DNA of 64,000 nucleotides, taken from a virus. The notes beneath the pieces are model-generated. The model made no database searches. It was not told the origin of the DNA and was given only the letters and a program-made list of their open reading frames with translations. Position numbers and translations under genes: made by a program. The stretch covers positions 1 to 64,000 of IMG/VR virus record IMGVR_UViG_3300042731_002249; one strand, written 5' to 3'. Of this stretch, positions 36,760 through 44,121 are shown piece by piece (within the stretch, counting starts at the first letter, position 1; each line of letters begins with the position of its first letter).

Positions 36760-37607
36760 GACGCTACCACCTCGGCCTTGACCGCATCACGTGCGTACAG
36801 TCGCAGCATGTTGTACTTGGCAACAGCGTTGCGCTTGGCCAACTTGCTGTACGTGCGCCGCACGTTCTTCAGAACCTCATGAGGATTCTGCGTATCGATC
36901 AGGTCTCGCATGGCAGCAGAGAAAGCGTAGTTCGACTCATCGACCATCCACTGCTCTGTGTCGGACGTGCCGATCAGAGTAGCTTCGCTGGTGTCGCTGA
37001 TGAACATGCCAGTGTAAAACCCAGATAGGTTGTTCCACTCCATGAACTGGTCAGCGTTGCACCAGATAGCCGTCAACCGCTTGCCACGCAACCGGTCAAC
37101 CATGCTGTCGTCAATGACGTAGCCGGTTGTCAGGCTCTTGTAGCTCGAACCACCGTAGTTGCTGTAGCCGCCATAGCTGCTGTAGCCACCGTAATTGCCG
37201 TACCGGTTGCCACCAACTTGGCGATTAGAGAACCAGTCGTCTTCGTCGTCGCAGCCGGGTTCGCGATCAGGCAGCTGATCGAGCAAGCTCTTGGCCTCGC
37301 TGGGCGTGTAAAAATCTTTCACGTCCTTCGAGGTCACGGGCTTGTTGCCCTGCCGGATGGCTTCACTGGGTTTCATGGCAGGCTTGGCCTTGACTACAGG
37401 CTTGGGCTTACCATTGAACTGGCCGACAGCCAGCAGGCCCTGCGGTGTGCCGTGACCCATCATAATGATGTGATCATGCTCATCGATGGCCTTGCCAACG
37501 TCTTCCTTCGTGCAGCCACCCGTTATGACCGTATAGCCACGGCCATGGTAGATAGACTTCAGAAAATCTGTCGTCTTATCTTTCGGGTGAATAACTAAAG
37601 TTTTCAT
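36756..37607 (-). CDS. Caspase/CHAT-like protein with Gly/Tyr-rich insert
   Basis: 283 residues from ATG 37607 (GGAGACAATC upstream). N-terminal part: TLVIHPKDKTTDFLKSIY, then HDHIIMMGHGTPQGLL with His52 after a strand, as in the His motif of caspase-like folds. After an insert of about 100 residues containing a Gly/Tyr repeat (GNRYGNYGGYSSYGGYSNYG) come RLTAIWCNADQF with Cys183 and GMFISDTSEA. A His then Cys at strand ends suggests a cysteine peptidase of clan CD, but this is inference. Similar conserved HPKD/GHG/WCNA proteins occur in many phages without known function. It has its own promoter. Confidence 0.55.
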   Translation of the reverse strand: MKTLVIHPKDKTTDFLKSIYHGRGYTVITGGCTKEDVGKAIDEHDHIIMMGHGTPQGLLAVGQFNGKPKPVVKAKPAMKPSEAIRQGNKPVTSKDVKDFYTPSEAKSLLDQLPDREPGCDDEDDWFSNRQVGGNRYGNYGGYSSYGGYSNYGGSSYKSLTTGYVIDDSMVDRLRGKRLTAIWCNADQFMEWNNLSGFYTGMFISDTSEATLIGTSDTEQWMVDESNYAFSAAMRDLIDTQNPHEVLKNVRRTYSKLAKRNAVAKYNMLRLYARDAVKAEVVAS

Positions 37608-37645
37608 GATTGTCTCCTTCATCAAAATCCCATTGGGATGTGGCT

Positions 37646-37687
37646 ATTATACCACACTGACAAAGGAAGGCAACCCCTGTGTCAGTG
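37646..37687 (-). promoter_or_regulatory. Promoter with flanking inverted operator
   Basis: On the minus strand: -35 TTGCCT (37668-37673), 16-base spacer, -10 TATAAT (37646-37651) with TGG before it. Inverted copies of CACTGACA (37655-37662) and TGTCAGTG (37680-37687) flank the -35. It drives the caspase-like gene and those after it. The operator arm runs into the SSB stop codon. Confidence 0.7.
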
Positions 37688-37688
37688 G

Positions 37689-38108
37689 CTAGAAGGGGAT
37701 GTCGTCATCAAACTCTTTCTGCTGCGTGTCGGATGAATCCCTCGGTGGGGCGCTGGGGCCTCGCTCCTGCTTGTTGCTGAGAAACTGGACCTGATCGGCA
37801 CGCACCTTCGTGCGGTATCGATTCTGCCCGGTCTCCTTGTCCTGCCACTTGTCGGTGCGCCAGCGCCCCTCGACGTAAACCGGACTGCCCTTCTGGAGAT
37901 ACTTGGCACAGGCTTCGGCTACGCCGCCCCATGCCTCGATGTCGATCCACTCGGTGGATTCCTTCTGCTCACCTGTGGTCTTGTCTTTCCACGTCTCGGT
38001 GACCGCGATACTGAACTTGGTCACAGCTGCGCCTGACGGCAGGTAGCTGGTGTCCGGGTCCATGCCGAGGTTCCCGATCAAAATTACTTTGTTTACTCCG
38101 CGTGCCAT
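37689..38108 (-). CDS. ssb: Single-stranded DNA-binding protein
   Basis: 139 residues from ATG 38108 after CAGGAGAATC. OB-fold pattern of bacterial-type SSB: NKVILIGNLGMDPDTSYLPS, KFSIAVTETWKD, STEWIDIEAWGG, GSPVYVEGRWRTDKW. The acidic C-terminus ends DDDIPF, the tip that docks SSB partners. It would coat single strands during replication and RecT annealing. It lies downstream of the recombination genes in one operon. Confidence 0.92.
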   Translation of the reverse strand: MARGVNKVILIGNLGMDPDTSYLPSGAAVTKFSIAVTETWKDKTTGEQKESTEWIDIEAWGGVAEACAKYLQKGSPVYVEGRWRTDKWQDKETGQNRYRTKVRADQVQFLSNKQERGPSAPPRDSSDTQQKEFDDDIPF

Positions 38109-38374
38109 TAGTAGATTCTCCTGATCTGAGCTTGCTTTGCTTCGTTGACGGTTACCTGATACTCGCGCACGATCTTGTCGCACCAGTCGCAGCGCTGCAC
38201 GCGGCGACCACCTACCATGTCACGCACCGGGCCGGGGTCATGCTTGCCGAACACACAGCGAATGCGGCGCTTGATCCTCATCCACCGATAGGCAGTCATG
38301 TACCCAGACATCCAGTAACCAAATGCCAGCCCTGTGAAAGCGCACAGGGCCATCGTGATGCTATTCGTTTCCAT
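38108..38374 (-). CDS. Small membrane protein with CxxC
   Basis: 88 residues. N-terminal hydrophobic helix (ITMALCAFTGLAFGYWMSGYM), then a basic stretch RWMRIKRRIRCVFGKHD, and a CDWCDK motif that could bind zinc. Stop overlaps the SSB start by TAATG; its start lies inside the preceding gene. Position between RecT and SSB suggests an early role but no function is recognised. Confidence 0.5.
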   Translation of the reverse strand: METNSITMALCAFTGLAFGYWMSGYMTAYRWMRIKRRIRCVFGKHDPGPVRDMVGGRRVQRCDWCDKIVREYQVTVNEAKQAQIRRIY

Positions 38375-38573
38375 CCTCGAACTCCTTGGTCTGCATCAGG
38401 AACTCATTCAGCCTGCCGTAGTCTTGCAGGGCGCACGTTCCTACATTGGGCAGGAAGTCATCAACGACCGCCCTGCCCATTCTGACCAGCTCTTTCAGCC
38501 GCTCAATTTCCATGTCCTTCTCGGTGAGCGCTTTGCGGGTGCCGGTTTCAGTTACCTCAAAGTCAGGTGTCAT
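38361..38573 (-). CDS. Small helical protein
   Basis: 70 residues from ATG 38573, which has GGGAGAAGG in front and overlaps the RecT stop by 11 bases. It is charged and helical (KALTEKDMEIERLKELVRMG). No conserved family is recognised. It may be a companion of RecT or simply a spacer gene of the operon. Confidence 0.5.
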   Translation of the reverse strand: MTPDFEVTETGTRKALTEKDMEIERLKELVRMGRAVVDDFLPNVGTCALQDYGRLNEFLMQTKEFEDGNE

Positions 38574-39513
38574 TGCCTTCTCCCGTATCCAGCAGTGCCG
38601 TTCGCATCTTCTTGTACGTGATGCGAGCCTGCACCTGATCCTCTTCGCTGAGGAACTTCGCAGCCTTGGCAGCATCGAGCAGGTCAGCCATGCTGTCGCT
38701 CTGGTGCATGGCGCGTTCGACGCTCGACAGCGTTACCTCTTCGACACCATCACCGAAGACCTCACGTGCCTGATCGAGTAGCGGGTTGCTTTCCGCTGGC
38801 TGCTCCTTTTCAGGCAGCTTGTAGTCAGTCACAGGCGGCGGCGTATCATCGTGGTCCTGCATCTCTTCCACCATGCCCAGACCCTTGAGCAGGTCAGGGT
38901 AGGCATCGCGCAGGCAATACGAACGGGCACGCATCTGGAGCATCCGCGTGGGGTGCTTCTGCCAGTTGAACTTCGTGTGGATGCCTGCCTGTACGGCGTT
39001 GTCCATGGAATACGAAGCGCTAATTGGTTTCGGGTCACCTTTACGTTGCGTTGTGCAGGTGGCAGTCAATCCGTCCTCAGAGATTGTCTCCTGAATCCAT
39101 TCGCACTTACTTGATGCTCTTACGACACCTATCAATCCATCACCGTACAGGCAGGGCTTTCCGTCGATGACAGCGATGGACTGGATCGCCTGAAACGGCT
39201 CCATGCCCAGCTCTGCCCCCATGTTGATCGCCACGAAGCAGTCGTTCGGTCGGCCACGGTAAGCATCTGGCACAAGGTTCGACTGTGCCAGCGTGTGCGC
39301 GATGCGCTTGGCGATCTCGAATTTCTGGAACTCCGGGTTGGCGCTGATCAGGTCTACCTGATACGTCGCTTGCGGAGCGTCCGCTTCGATCACGTCAAGG
39401 TGTTCGCGTTCGTCCTCGAAGTTCATTACCTCATCAGCTTTCTTGGCTGCGGTTTTTTTCTTCGCGGCTTTTTTCTTGGTGACCTTTTTCTTGCTTGCTT
39501 TCTTAGTCGTCAT
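38563..39513 (-). CDS. recT: RecT-family single-strand annealing protein
   Basis: 316 residues. A lysine-rich N-terminal tail (KKASKKKVTKKKAAKKKT) is followed by a RecT core: INMGAELGMEPFQAIQSIAV, GKPCLYGDGLIGVV, GDPKPISASYSMDNAVQAG and ARSYCLRDAYPDLLKGLGMV. RecT binds single strands left by an exonuclease and anneals them. The upstream overlapping YqaJ exonuclease is the expected partner, and SSB is in the same operon. The basic tail is longer than usual and may add DNA binding. Confidence 0.9.
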   Translation of the reverse strand: MTTKKASKKKVTKKKAAKKKTAAKKADEVMNFEDEREHLDVIEADAPQATYQVDLISANPEFQKFEIAKRIAHTLAQSNLVPDAYRGRPNDCFVAINMGAELGMEPFQAIQSIAVIDGKPCLYGDGLIGVVRASSKCEWIQETISEDGLTATCTTQRKGDPKPISASYSMDNAVQAGIHTKFNWQKHPTRMLQMRARSYCLRDAYPDLLKGLGMVEEMQDHDDTPPPVTDYKLPEKEQPAESNPLLDQAREVFGDGVEEVTLSSVERAMHQSDSMADLLDAAKAAKFLSEEDQVQARITYKKMRTALLDTGEGNDT

Positions 39514-40471
39514 TTGTCTTCTCCAGCGTCATGACCTTTGCGTCATGCGACAGTACAGTTCCAGCCTCGATGGCATCGGTGGCCAGCTTTGGCAGTTTCT
39601 TCACGCGGCGCGTATCGATGTACTTCGACTCTGCGACCGTGTATTCCTTGCGCGTCACTTCCTTGCGGGTTATGGCAGTCTCGTCAGGCAGCAGGCCCAC
39701 GGCACATTCGCCCATGAGCATGGCCAGACGGTTCTTGCAGCCAGTCACAACGTCATCGAATATCTTGCGCTGTGCCATGGCATCGTCCATCACGTCCTGA
39801 TACTTCTGTGCCACGTCAGGCAACTGGACAACCTGCCCGTTGGTGCCGGGGTACAGGTCTTTCAGGAGCCGCGTAGTGGCCGCTGATTGCCAGTCAGGCT
39901 CAGGGGCTACCCCATGCTCGACTCGATCCCAGAACTCCTGCTCAGCCTCAACCAGCGTATCGATGATGTGCTGGATAGGAGTGATGCGGTACATGCGGTA
40001 GTCGCGGTTGCCGATCAGGACTGCGAGGTCCCACAGATCGTACCCGGTGACAGCGAGGTAGTGCTGACACTGGAGCATGATGTATGGCGGTATCTCGGCA
40101 GACCCAGACTCGCCCCACCCATCGGGACGTGCAGCGGTCTTCGCCTCGAAGCCAATGCGACGATCTTCACCGACCACCTTGCGGTCGATGTTAGCAATCA
40201 TGAACGGGTGTTCTTTGGACCTGATGAGCTGGTTGCTCTTTTGGATTTTGTATCCGGTCTCTTCGGCGTACCGATCAGCGACAGGCTGTTCGAGAACGCT
40301 ACCCCAGTACCGCGACTCCTTGAGGAAGTTTTCGTCTTCGGGTGGCGCTTCGCCGCGCTTGTCCAGATACAGGCCATAGACATCCTTGAATGGATTGAGG
40401 CCGAGAATAACAGCAGCATCTGATCCACCTATGCCGCTGCGTCGTTCTTCGAGTTGTTCTTTGGTAAGCAT
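39503..40471 (-). CDS. YqaJ-family viral exonuclease
   Basis: 322 residues, first gene of the leftward operon, with ACAGGAGAG before the ATG. Lambda-exonuclease-like nuclease pattern: RRSGIGGSDAAVILGLNPF, LKESRYWGSVLEQPVA, NIDRKV, then IGFEAKTA with the E-x-K of the PD-(D/E)XK centre. It digests one strand of duplex DNA to give ends for RecT. The C-terminal 130 residues are extra helical/beta sequence. It overlaps recT by 11 bases, typical of a coupled pair. Confidence 0.88.
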   Translation of the reverse strand: MLTKEQLEERRSGIGGSDAAVILGLNPFKDVYGLYLDKRGEAPPEDENFLKESRYWGSVLEQPVADRYAEETGYKIQKSNQLIRSKEHPFMIANIDRKVVGEDRRIGFEAKTAARPDGWGESGSAEIPPYIMLQCQHYLAVTGYDLWDLAVLIGNRDYRMYRITPIQHIIDTLVEAEQEFWDRVEHGVAPEPDWQSAATTRLLKDLYPGTNGQVVQLPDVAQKYQDVMDDAMAQRKIFDDVVTGCKNRLAMLMGECAVGLLPDETAITRKEVTRKEYTVAESKYIDTRRVKKLPKLATDAIEAGTVLSHDAKVMTLEKTNDD

Positions 40472-40517
40472 TGCACTCTCCTGTCAATGATGCGCCGCTC
40501 AACCAGCGCATATAAAT

Positions 40518-40637
40518 GTGCGGGGGTGGGAATCCAACCCACTTCGCCCTTCGGGCCAGCTCTATGAAGACCTGTACAGCTCGTAGTTCGCCGGGTAATC
40601 CCGGTTACTTTGCCTGCTGATAGTCACCCGCACCGCC
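40518..40637 (-). ncRNA. tRNA/tmRNA-like folded leader RNA
   Basis: The predicted transcript starts near 40637 and folds at once: GTGCGGG (40633-40627) pairs with CCCGCAC near 40518-40524. Within lie CCGGG/CCCGG, GCCC-GAA-GGGC and a T-arm-like GTGGG-TTGGATT-CCCAC. TGA follows the first arm as in tmRNA. A short frame A-N-Y-E-L-Y-R-S-S-stop is enclosed, reminiscent of a tmRNA tag. Against this: no encoded CCA, T-loop has G instead of C, and no alanine identity G-U pair. So it is a structured RNA of unknown class, ahead of the exonuclease gene. Confidence 0.45.
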
Positions 40638-40643
40638 AGAGTC

Positions 40644-40671
40644 ATTGTATCGCAACCCTTCCCAAAGTCAA
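40644..40671 (-). promoter_or_regulatory. Promoter of the leftward recombination operon
   Basis: On the minus strand: -35 TTGACT (40666-40671), 16-base spacer, -10 TACAAT (40644-40649). Transcription should begin about 40637, right at the folded leader RNA, and continue into the exonuclease, recT and ssb genes. It overlaps the rightward promoter for the XRE gene. Confidence 0.7.
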
Positions 40672-40687
40672 CACTCAGTGGTAACAT
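40672..40687 (+). promoter_or_regulatory. Rightward promoter/operator with CACTCAGTGG motif
   Basis: CACTCAGTGGTAACAT holds an extended -10 (TGG-TAACAT) and the palindrome CACT-C-AGTG found at other rightward promoters. It would start a transcript around 40694 into the XRE regulator gene. Being back to back with the leftward promoter, a protein bound here could control both. Confidence 0.5.
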
Positions 40688-40717
40688 TTCACCCTTCCCT
40701 GATAAAGCAGAGCAGCC

Positions 40718-40972
40718 ATGATGCCAGACCCTTATGGCCCGAATCAGCGACCTGACGCAAAGCCACCTCACGAGAATGTGATCCGTCGCTTTCGAGAAGA
40801 ACTGAGAATGGACCGCCCGGAGTTTGCCGACTTACTCGACGTGAAGATCGACACACTCAGAGTCTGGGAAGCAGGCAAGTCGAGACCACGTGGCCCTGCC
40901 GCATTGAAGATCATCGAGGTTGCGTCGAGGAACGATTACCCACTGACGCTTGAACAAATCTTCGAGAAGTAG
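40718..40972 (+). CDS. XRE-family DNA-binding regulator
   Basis: 84 residues; ATG 40718 or the next codon. Helix-turn-helix pattern VIRRFREELRMDRPEFADLL then IDTLRVWEAGKSRPRGPAALKI is the Cro/CI XRE type, with WEAGKSRPRG as the recognition-helix end. It probably binds the operators in the divergent region just upstream, acting as a Cro-like switch. The SD sequence is weak. No integrase or CI-type full repressor is seen, so lysogeny is not shown. Confidence 0.75.
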   Translation: MMPDPYGPNQRPDAKPPHENVIRRFREELRMDRPEFADLLDVKIDTLRVWEAGKSRPRGPAALKIIEVASRNDYPLTLEQIFEK

Positions 40973-40982
40973 TACAAAGAAA

Positions 40983-41015
40983 AAAGCCCGACCGCGTGGA
41001 CGCAAGTCGGGCTTT
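40983..41015. terminator. Intrinsic terminator after XRE gene
   Basis: AAAGCCCGAC pairs with GTCGGGCTTT over a 13-base loop. The A-run to the left makes a U-run for minus-strand RNA and the TTT end serves the plus strand, so it can act both ways. Confidence 0.7.
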
Positions 41016-41019
41016 AGAA

Positions 41020-41104
41020 ACTGGTTTGGGTTGCGCCGCTAACCAGTCACAAGCGAAGAATACCACTCCCTGTGAAAATGACGCAACCCACCAGCGCTGG
41101 GTTG
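41020..41104 (+). other. Alternative hairpin element upstream of helicase gene
   Basis: Within a gene-free stretch (41016-41353), CGCAACCCA (41082-41090) can pair with TGGGTTGCG (41027-41035) upstream or, through CAACCCA, with TGGGTTG (41098-41104) downstream. The left arm also sits in the loop of another hairpin, ACTGGTT/AACCAGT (41020-41047). Mutually exclusive stems are the hallmark of an attenuator-like switch, but no U-run follows. The rest of the gap shows only an unconvincing short frame and a second hairpin. Confidence 0.45.
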
Positions 41105-41230
41105 TCGGTTACATGTACGCTCGCCCAGTTGAAGATGCCCACCTTCCGGGTCGAACGCTGCGGGATCAGGTGGGAAGAGGGAAAGCAGCAGCGCGTCGTG
41201 TACCGGCTCTCGAAGCCTCTCAGGGCAGCA

Positions 41231-41272
41231 CAGACGAGACGTTATGAGCTTAGCGGCTCAGGGTCTCGTCTG
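41231..41272 (+). other. Long hairpin with nested stem
   Basis: CAGACGAGAC (41231-41240) pairs perfectly with GTCTCGTCTG (41263-41272). Inside, TGAGC (41245-41249) pairs with GCTCA (41256-41260) around a 6-base loop. No T-run follows, so it is not an ordinary terminator. An operator, RNA element or replication structure is possible. Confidence 0.55.
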
Positions 41273-41331
41273 CCCGGATCGAACATCAGGACTGCAAAGC
41301 TAACCAATACCAGAGAGTGGTAATACTTTCA

Positions 41332-41347
41332 CACTCTGTGGTAATAT
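41332..41347 (+). promoter_or_regulatory. Promoter of the helicase gene
   Basis: CACTCTGTGGTAATAT contains an extended -10 (TGG-TAATAT, 41342-41347) and a variant of the shared CACTCAGTGG motif; a second GAGAGTGGTAATA copy lies at 41313-41325. The -10 ends 6 bases before the helicase ATG, so the transcript should start at the ATG. Confidence 0.6.
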
Positions 41348-41353
41348 CTATTG

Positions 41354-42898
41354 ATGGCTTTTACGCTTCGACAATACCAACTCGACATCATTCACAAGGT
41401 GCGACAATCGATCCTTGCCGGGTCTCGTCGCATCCTCGTCGTGCTGCCCACTGGTGGTGGCAAGACAGTCGTCGCAGCTGAGATCGTAAAACTTGCTGCG
41501 GAGAAGTTTCGCCGTTCGATGTTTCTCGCCCATCGCCGCGAGCTTATTTACCAGTGTGCTGACAAGCTCGTGAAGTTCGGCGTGGACCACGGCATTCTGA
41601 TGGCCGGTGAATACCCATACGGCGCAGCGGATTGTCAGGTCGCCAGTATCGACACGCTCCGTGCCAGATGTATCACAACGGATAAGATGCCGCTCCCCTA
41701 TGCGGACGTAGTTATCGTTGATGAGGCGCACCGCTCGCTCGCACCGACTTACGTCACCCTGATCAACCACTACGGTGAACGTGTCGTCATAGGACTGACG
41801 GCGACACCCATCCGTGGCGACGGCAAAGGTTTGGGTCACGTGTACGATGACATGGTTCAGGGTCCGACTATCCGGTGGATGATCGATCATGACTTCCTCG
41901 TTGAGCCACGCACATTCGCTCCTACGATCACTGACCTGACCGGCGTGAGAGTAAAGGGTGGAGACTATGACCCGAAGGAGCTGGAGCGTGCGATGGATCG
42001 GCGTTCATTGGTTGGGGATATTGTTAGTCACTGGCACAGGCTTGCCAGCGACCGGCCAACTATAGTGTTTGCGAGTGGGGTCAAACATTCGATTCACCTG
42101 CGCGACGAGTTCAGGAAGGCAGGTGCTGTAGCTGCGCACGTAGATGGAGATACGCCCCTTCCTGAGCGCAAGCAAATCATAGCCGACCTTCACGCTGGCA
42201 AGGTACAGGTTATCTGCAACTACGCGGTACTGACTGAGGGGTTCGATGAGCCACCGCTCTCCGCGTGCGTGCTTGCTCGTCCGACGAAGAATCTTGGCCT
42301 GTATCTCCAGATGGCAGGCCGTACCCTCAGACCAGCCGACAACAAGGAAGACACCTACATCATCGACCATAGCGGTAACGTCTACGAACACGGCTTCGTC
42401 CAAGATGAGCGCCGCTGGGTGCTGGAAGAGGGCCGTGCCCTGACAACCACCACTGAAGAGCGGCAGCGTGAGTTCGATGAGAAGAAGCCTATCACATGCG
42501 TGAACTGCGCGACCGTGTACAGCGGTCAGCTGCCCTGTCCGCACTGTGGTCACATACCAGAGAAGAAGGGTCGCTGGGTGCAGTCCAGATCGGGCGACCT
42601 CATGGAAGTACGAGCCGAGGCACGGAGAACAGCCAAGGCCAGAAAGTTCACGCCTGACCAGCGTGAGCTGTGGTACAGGTCGCTGCTACGGATAGGCATC
42701 GACCGACCGAAAGTGAAGAAGGTCTATGGGTGGGCTGCTCACAAGTACAAGACGAAGATGGGTGAGTGGCCTGAAGATTGGTTCAGCAAACAGGCACTGG
42801 ACACACCTCTGCCAGAGGTGAAGTCGTGGTGCAGGGGTATGGATATTCGATATGCAAAAGGACGCGAGAAGGCAGAAGCTGCGAATGCTGGTGGATAG
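41354..42898 (+). CDS. Superfamily 2 DNA/RNA helicase
   Basis: 514 residues from ATG 41354. Motifs in order: Q-type FTLRQYQLDII, Walker A LPTGGGKTVVAAE, DEAH box in VIVDEAHRSL, motif III GLTATPIRGDG, motif V-region CNYAVLTEGFDEPP, motif VI QMAGRTLRP. A zinc ribbon CVNCATVY..CPHCGH follows near residue 380, then a helical C-terminus. It belongs to the RAD25/UvsW-like phage helicases, which unwind branched or origin structures. No SD sequence is present and the -10 places the 5' end at the start codon, so translation looks leaderless. Confidence 0.88.
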   Translation: MAFTLRQYQLDIIHKVRQSILAGSRRILVVLPTGGGKTVVAAEIVKLAAEKFRRSMFLAHRRELIYQCADKLVKFGVDHGILMAGEYPYGAADCQVASIDTLRARCITTDKMPLPYADVVIVDEAHRSLAPTYVTLINHYGERVVIGLTATPIRGDGKGLGHVYDDMVQGPTIRWMIDHDFLVEPRTFAPTITDLTGVRVKGGDYDPKELERAMDRRSLVGDIVSHWHRLASDRPTIVFASGVKHSIHLRDEFRKAGAVAAHVDGDTPLPERKQIIADLHAGKVQVICNYAVLTEGFDEPPLSACVLARPTKNLGLYLQMAGRTLRPADNKEDTYIIDHSGNVYEHGFVQDERRWVLEEGRALTTTTEERQREFDEKKPITCVNCATVYSGQLPCPHCGHIPEKKGRWVQSRSGDLMEVRAEARRTAKARKFTPDQRELWYRSLLRIGIDRPKVKKVYGWAAHKYKTKMGEWPEDWFSKQALDTPLPEVKSWCRGMDIRYAKGREKAEAANAGG

Positions 42899-43082
42899 GC
42901 TTTCCTATCACCTCGCAGTCAACGCAATTCAGAACGGTGGCATTGAACCGTTTTTCGCTGAGCGTTTTTACAGCGAAGACAACGAGCTGTTCAGGTTCAT
43001 CACGACCACACCGGAATACAAAGAGGCGCAGCAGGTGGTCAGGCACTGGCTGAGGAAGCAGGAGCAGGAGAGCAAGCCATGA
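42852..43082 (+). CDS. Small protein of unknown function
   Basis: 76 residues if started at 42852, overlapping the helicase end by 47 bases; a start at ATG 42885 would give 65 residues and a 14-base overlap. Helical sequence with an aromatic patch (IEPFFAERFYSEDNELFRF). Stop overlaps the next start by ATGA. No family recognised. Confidence 0.5.
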   Translation: MQKDARRQKLRMLVDRLSYHLAVNAIQNGGIEPFFAERFYSEDNELFRFITTTPEYKEAQQVVRHWLRKQEQESKP

Positions 43083-43456
43083 GTGACGCATTCGACCGCT
43101 ATTATCACCGCGACAACATCCCTGATCGGCTAATAGGAAAACTCAGCATTCAAGATATGCGTGAATTAGCGCAGCCATTAGCAGGCCGCATCGCTGAACT
43201 GGAAGCACAAAACAGGCGACAGTCAGATGAGGTTAATTTCTCTCGGCAGCGCAGCATAGACGATGGGAAGCGAATCGAAGAACTGGAGGCCGAAAACGCC
43301 AAGCTGTTAGACAGAGAGCGCGAGCTTAATGAGCATGGGCGAATGCTAAAGATTGAGAACGCCAAGCTGCGGGATGCGATAAACGATTACTTGCGCTATG
43401 CAAAAGGCGGCGCACTCGATGTGCTGATAAAAGCCGTGCAGGAGGACAAGGCATGA
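43079..43456 (+). CDS. Coiled-coil protein
   Basis: 125 residues. From about residue 36 to 100 it is a long coiled coil (LAGRIAELEAQNRRQSDE, RIEELEAENAKLLDRERELN), ending with an amphipathic tail. Coupled by ATGA at both ends. A dimerising partner for an early protein is likely; nothing more specific can be read. Confidence 0.5.
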   Translation: MSDAFDRYYHRDNIPDRLIGKLSIQDMRELAQPLAGRIAELEAQNRRQSDEVNFSRQRSIDDGKRIEELEAENAKLLDRERELNEHGRMLKIENAKLRDAINDYLRYAKGGALDVLIKAVQEDKA

Positions 43457-44121
43457 GTGATATCGCATACAGCGCTGACGTGGAACTGCACGAGGCGAAG
43501 TGGACAGACAAGGACGGCAGCACGGTGACATTCAAGCTGCCGATGGCTGGCATGGAAGGTCAGCGCAACCCGTTCGAGAAATGGACCAAACGCAGGAAAG
43601 GGCACGCCGGGACACGTTTCATGATGGCGTGTCAGCACGTCAAGGGCATGGTGCCTGTGTATGCCGACGAGGTGATGCTGACCGGGTGGAACGACAGCCA
43701 GACCACAGGGCACACCGTGAAGTTCTGGCTGGTGTCGGACACGCTGGGTCACCCGTTCGAGGGTTTCGAGCGCGGCAAGGATCGCTTCGCCATCTCTCTG
43801 GTTGAACTGGACGACGATCAGGAGCCGATTGACCAAGAGATGAGGGACAAGGTGGAGTCATCCAGAAAGCGTTCCTCAGAGCGCCTGAGCTACGCTGCGG
43901 CGATGATGTGCAAGAACGAAGGCTTCTGGACGTACATCAACGAAACGCAAAATGGACCAGTACAGGTAGGCGGCGAGAACGGCGCACGCATCTGGTTGTG
44001 CATGATGTGCAACATCGACAGCAGGGCGCAGCTCGATGACCCAGAAGAGTCGCTGGCCATCGAGGCATTCCATGACATCAGGCACAAGTTTCTCGACTGG
44101 CAGCAAGAGGGCTACTCATGA
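43453..44121 (+). CDS. Early phage protein of unknown function
   Basis: 222 residues, mixed alpha/beta. Features: FTLP-type beta start, WTKRRKGHAGTRFMMACQHV, then LTGWNDSQTTGHTVKFWL and a C-terminal helix region. Four Met/Cys-rich patches (AAAMMCKNEG, LCMMCNID) stand out but do not make a clear metal site. Placed in the helicase/nuclease block, coupled by ATGA at both ends, so a role in DNA metabolism is plausible. Confidence 0.5.
   Translation: MSDIAYSADVELHEAKWTDKDGSTVTFKLPMAGMEGQRNPFEKWTKRRKGHAGTRFMMACQHVKGMVPVYADEVMLTGWNDSQTTGHTVKFWLVSDTLGHPFEGFERGKDRFAISLVELDDDQEPIDQEMRDKVESSRKRSSERLSYAAAMMCKNEGFWTYINETQNGPVQVGGENGARIWLCMMCNIDSRAQLDDPEESLAIEAFHDIRHKFLDWQQEGYS

Noticed and set aside
40518-40633. 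Standard tRNA gene
   Set aside because: No consistent D and anticodon arms, T-loop has G instead of C, no CCA; listed instead as a structured RNA of unknown class.
41072-41323. 83-residue plus-strand frame in the gap before the helicase
   Set aside because: GTG start without SD, composition not protein-like, and it runs through several hairpins.
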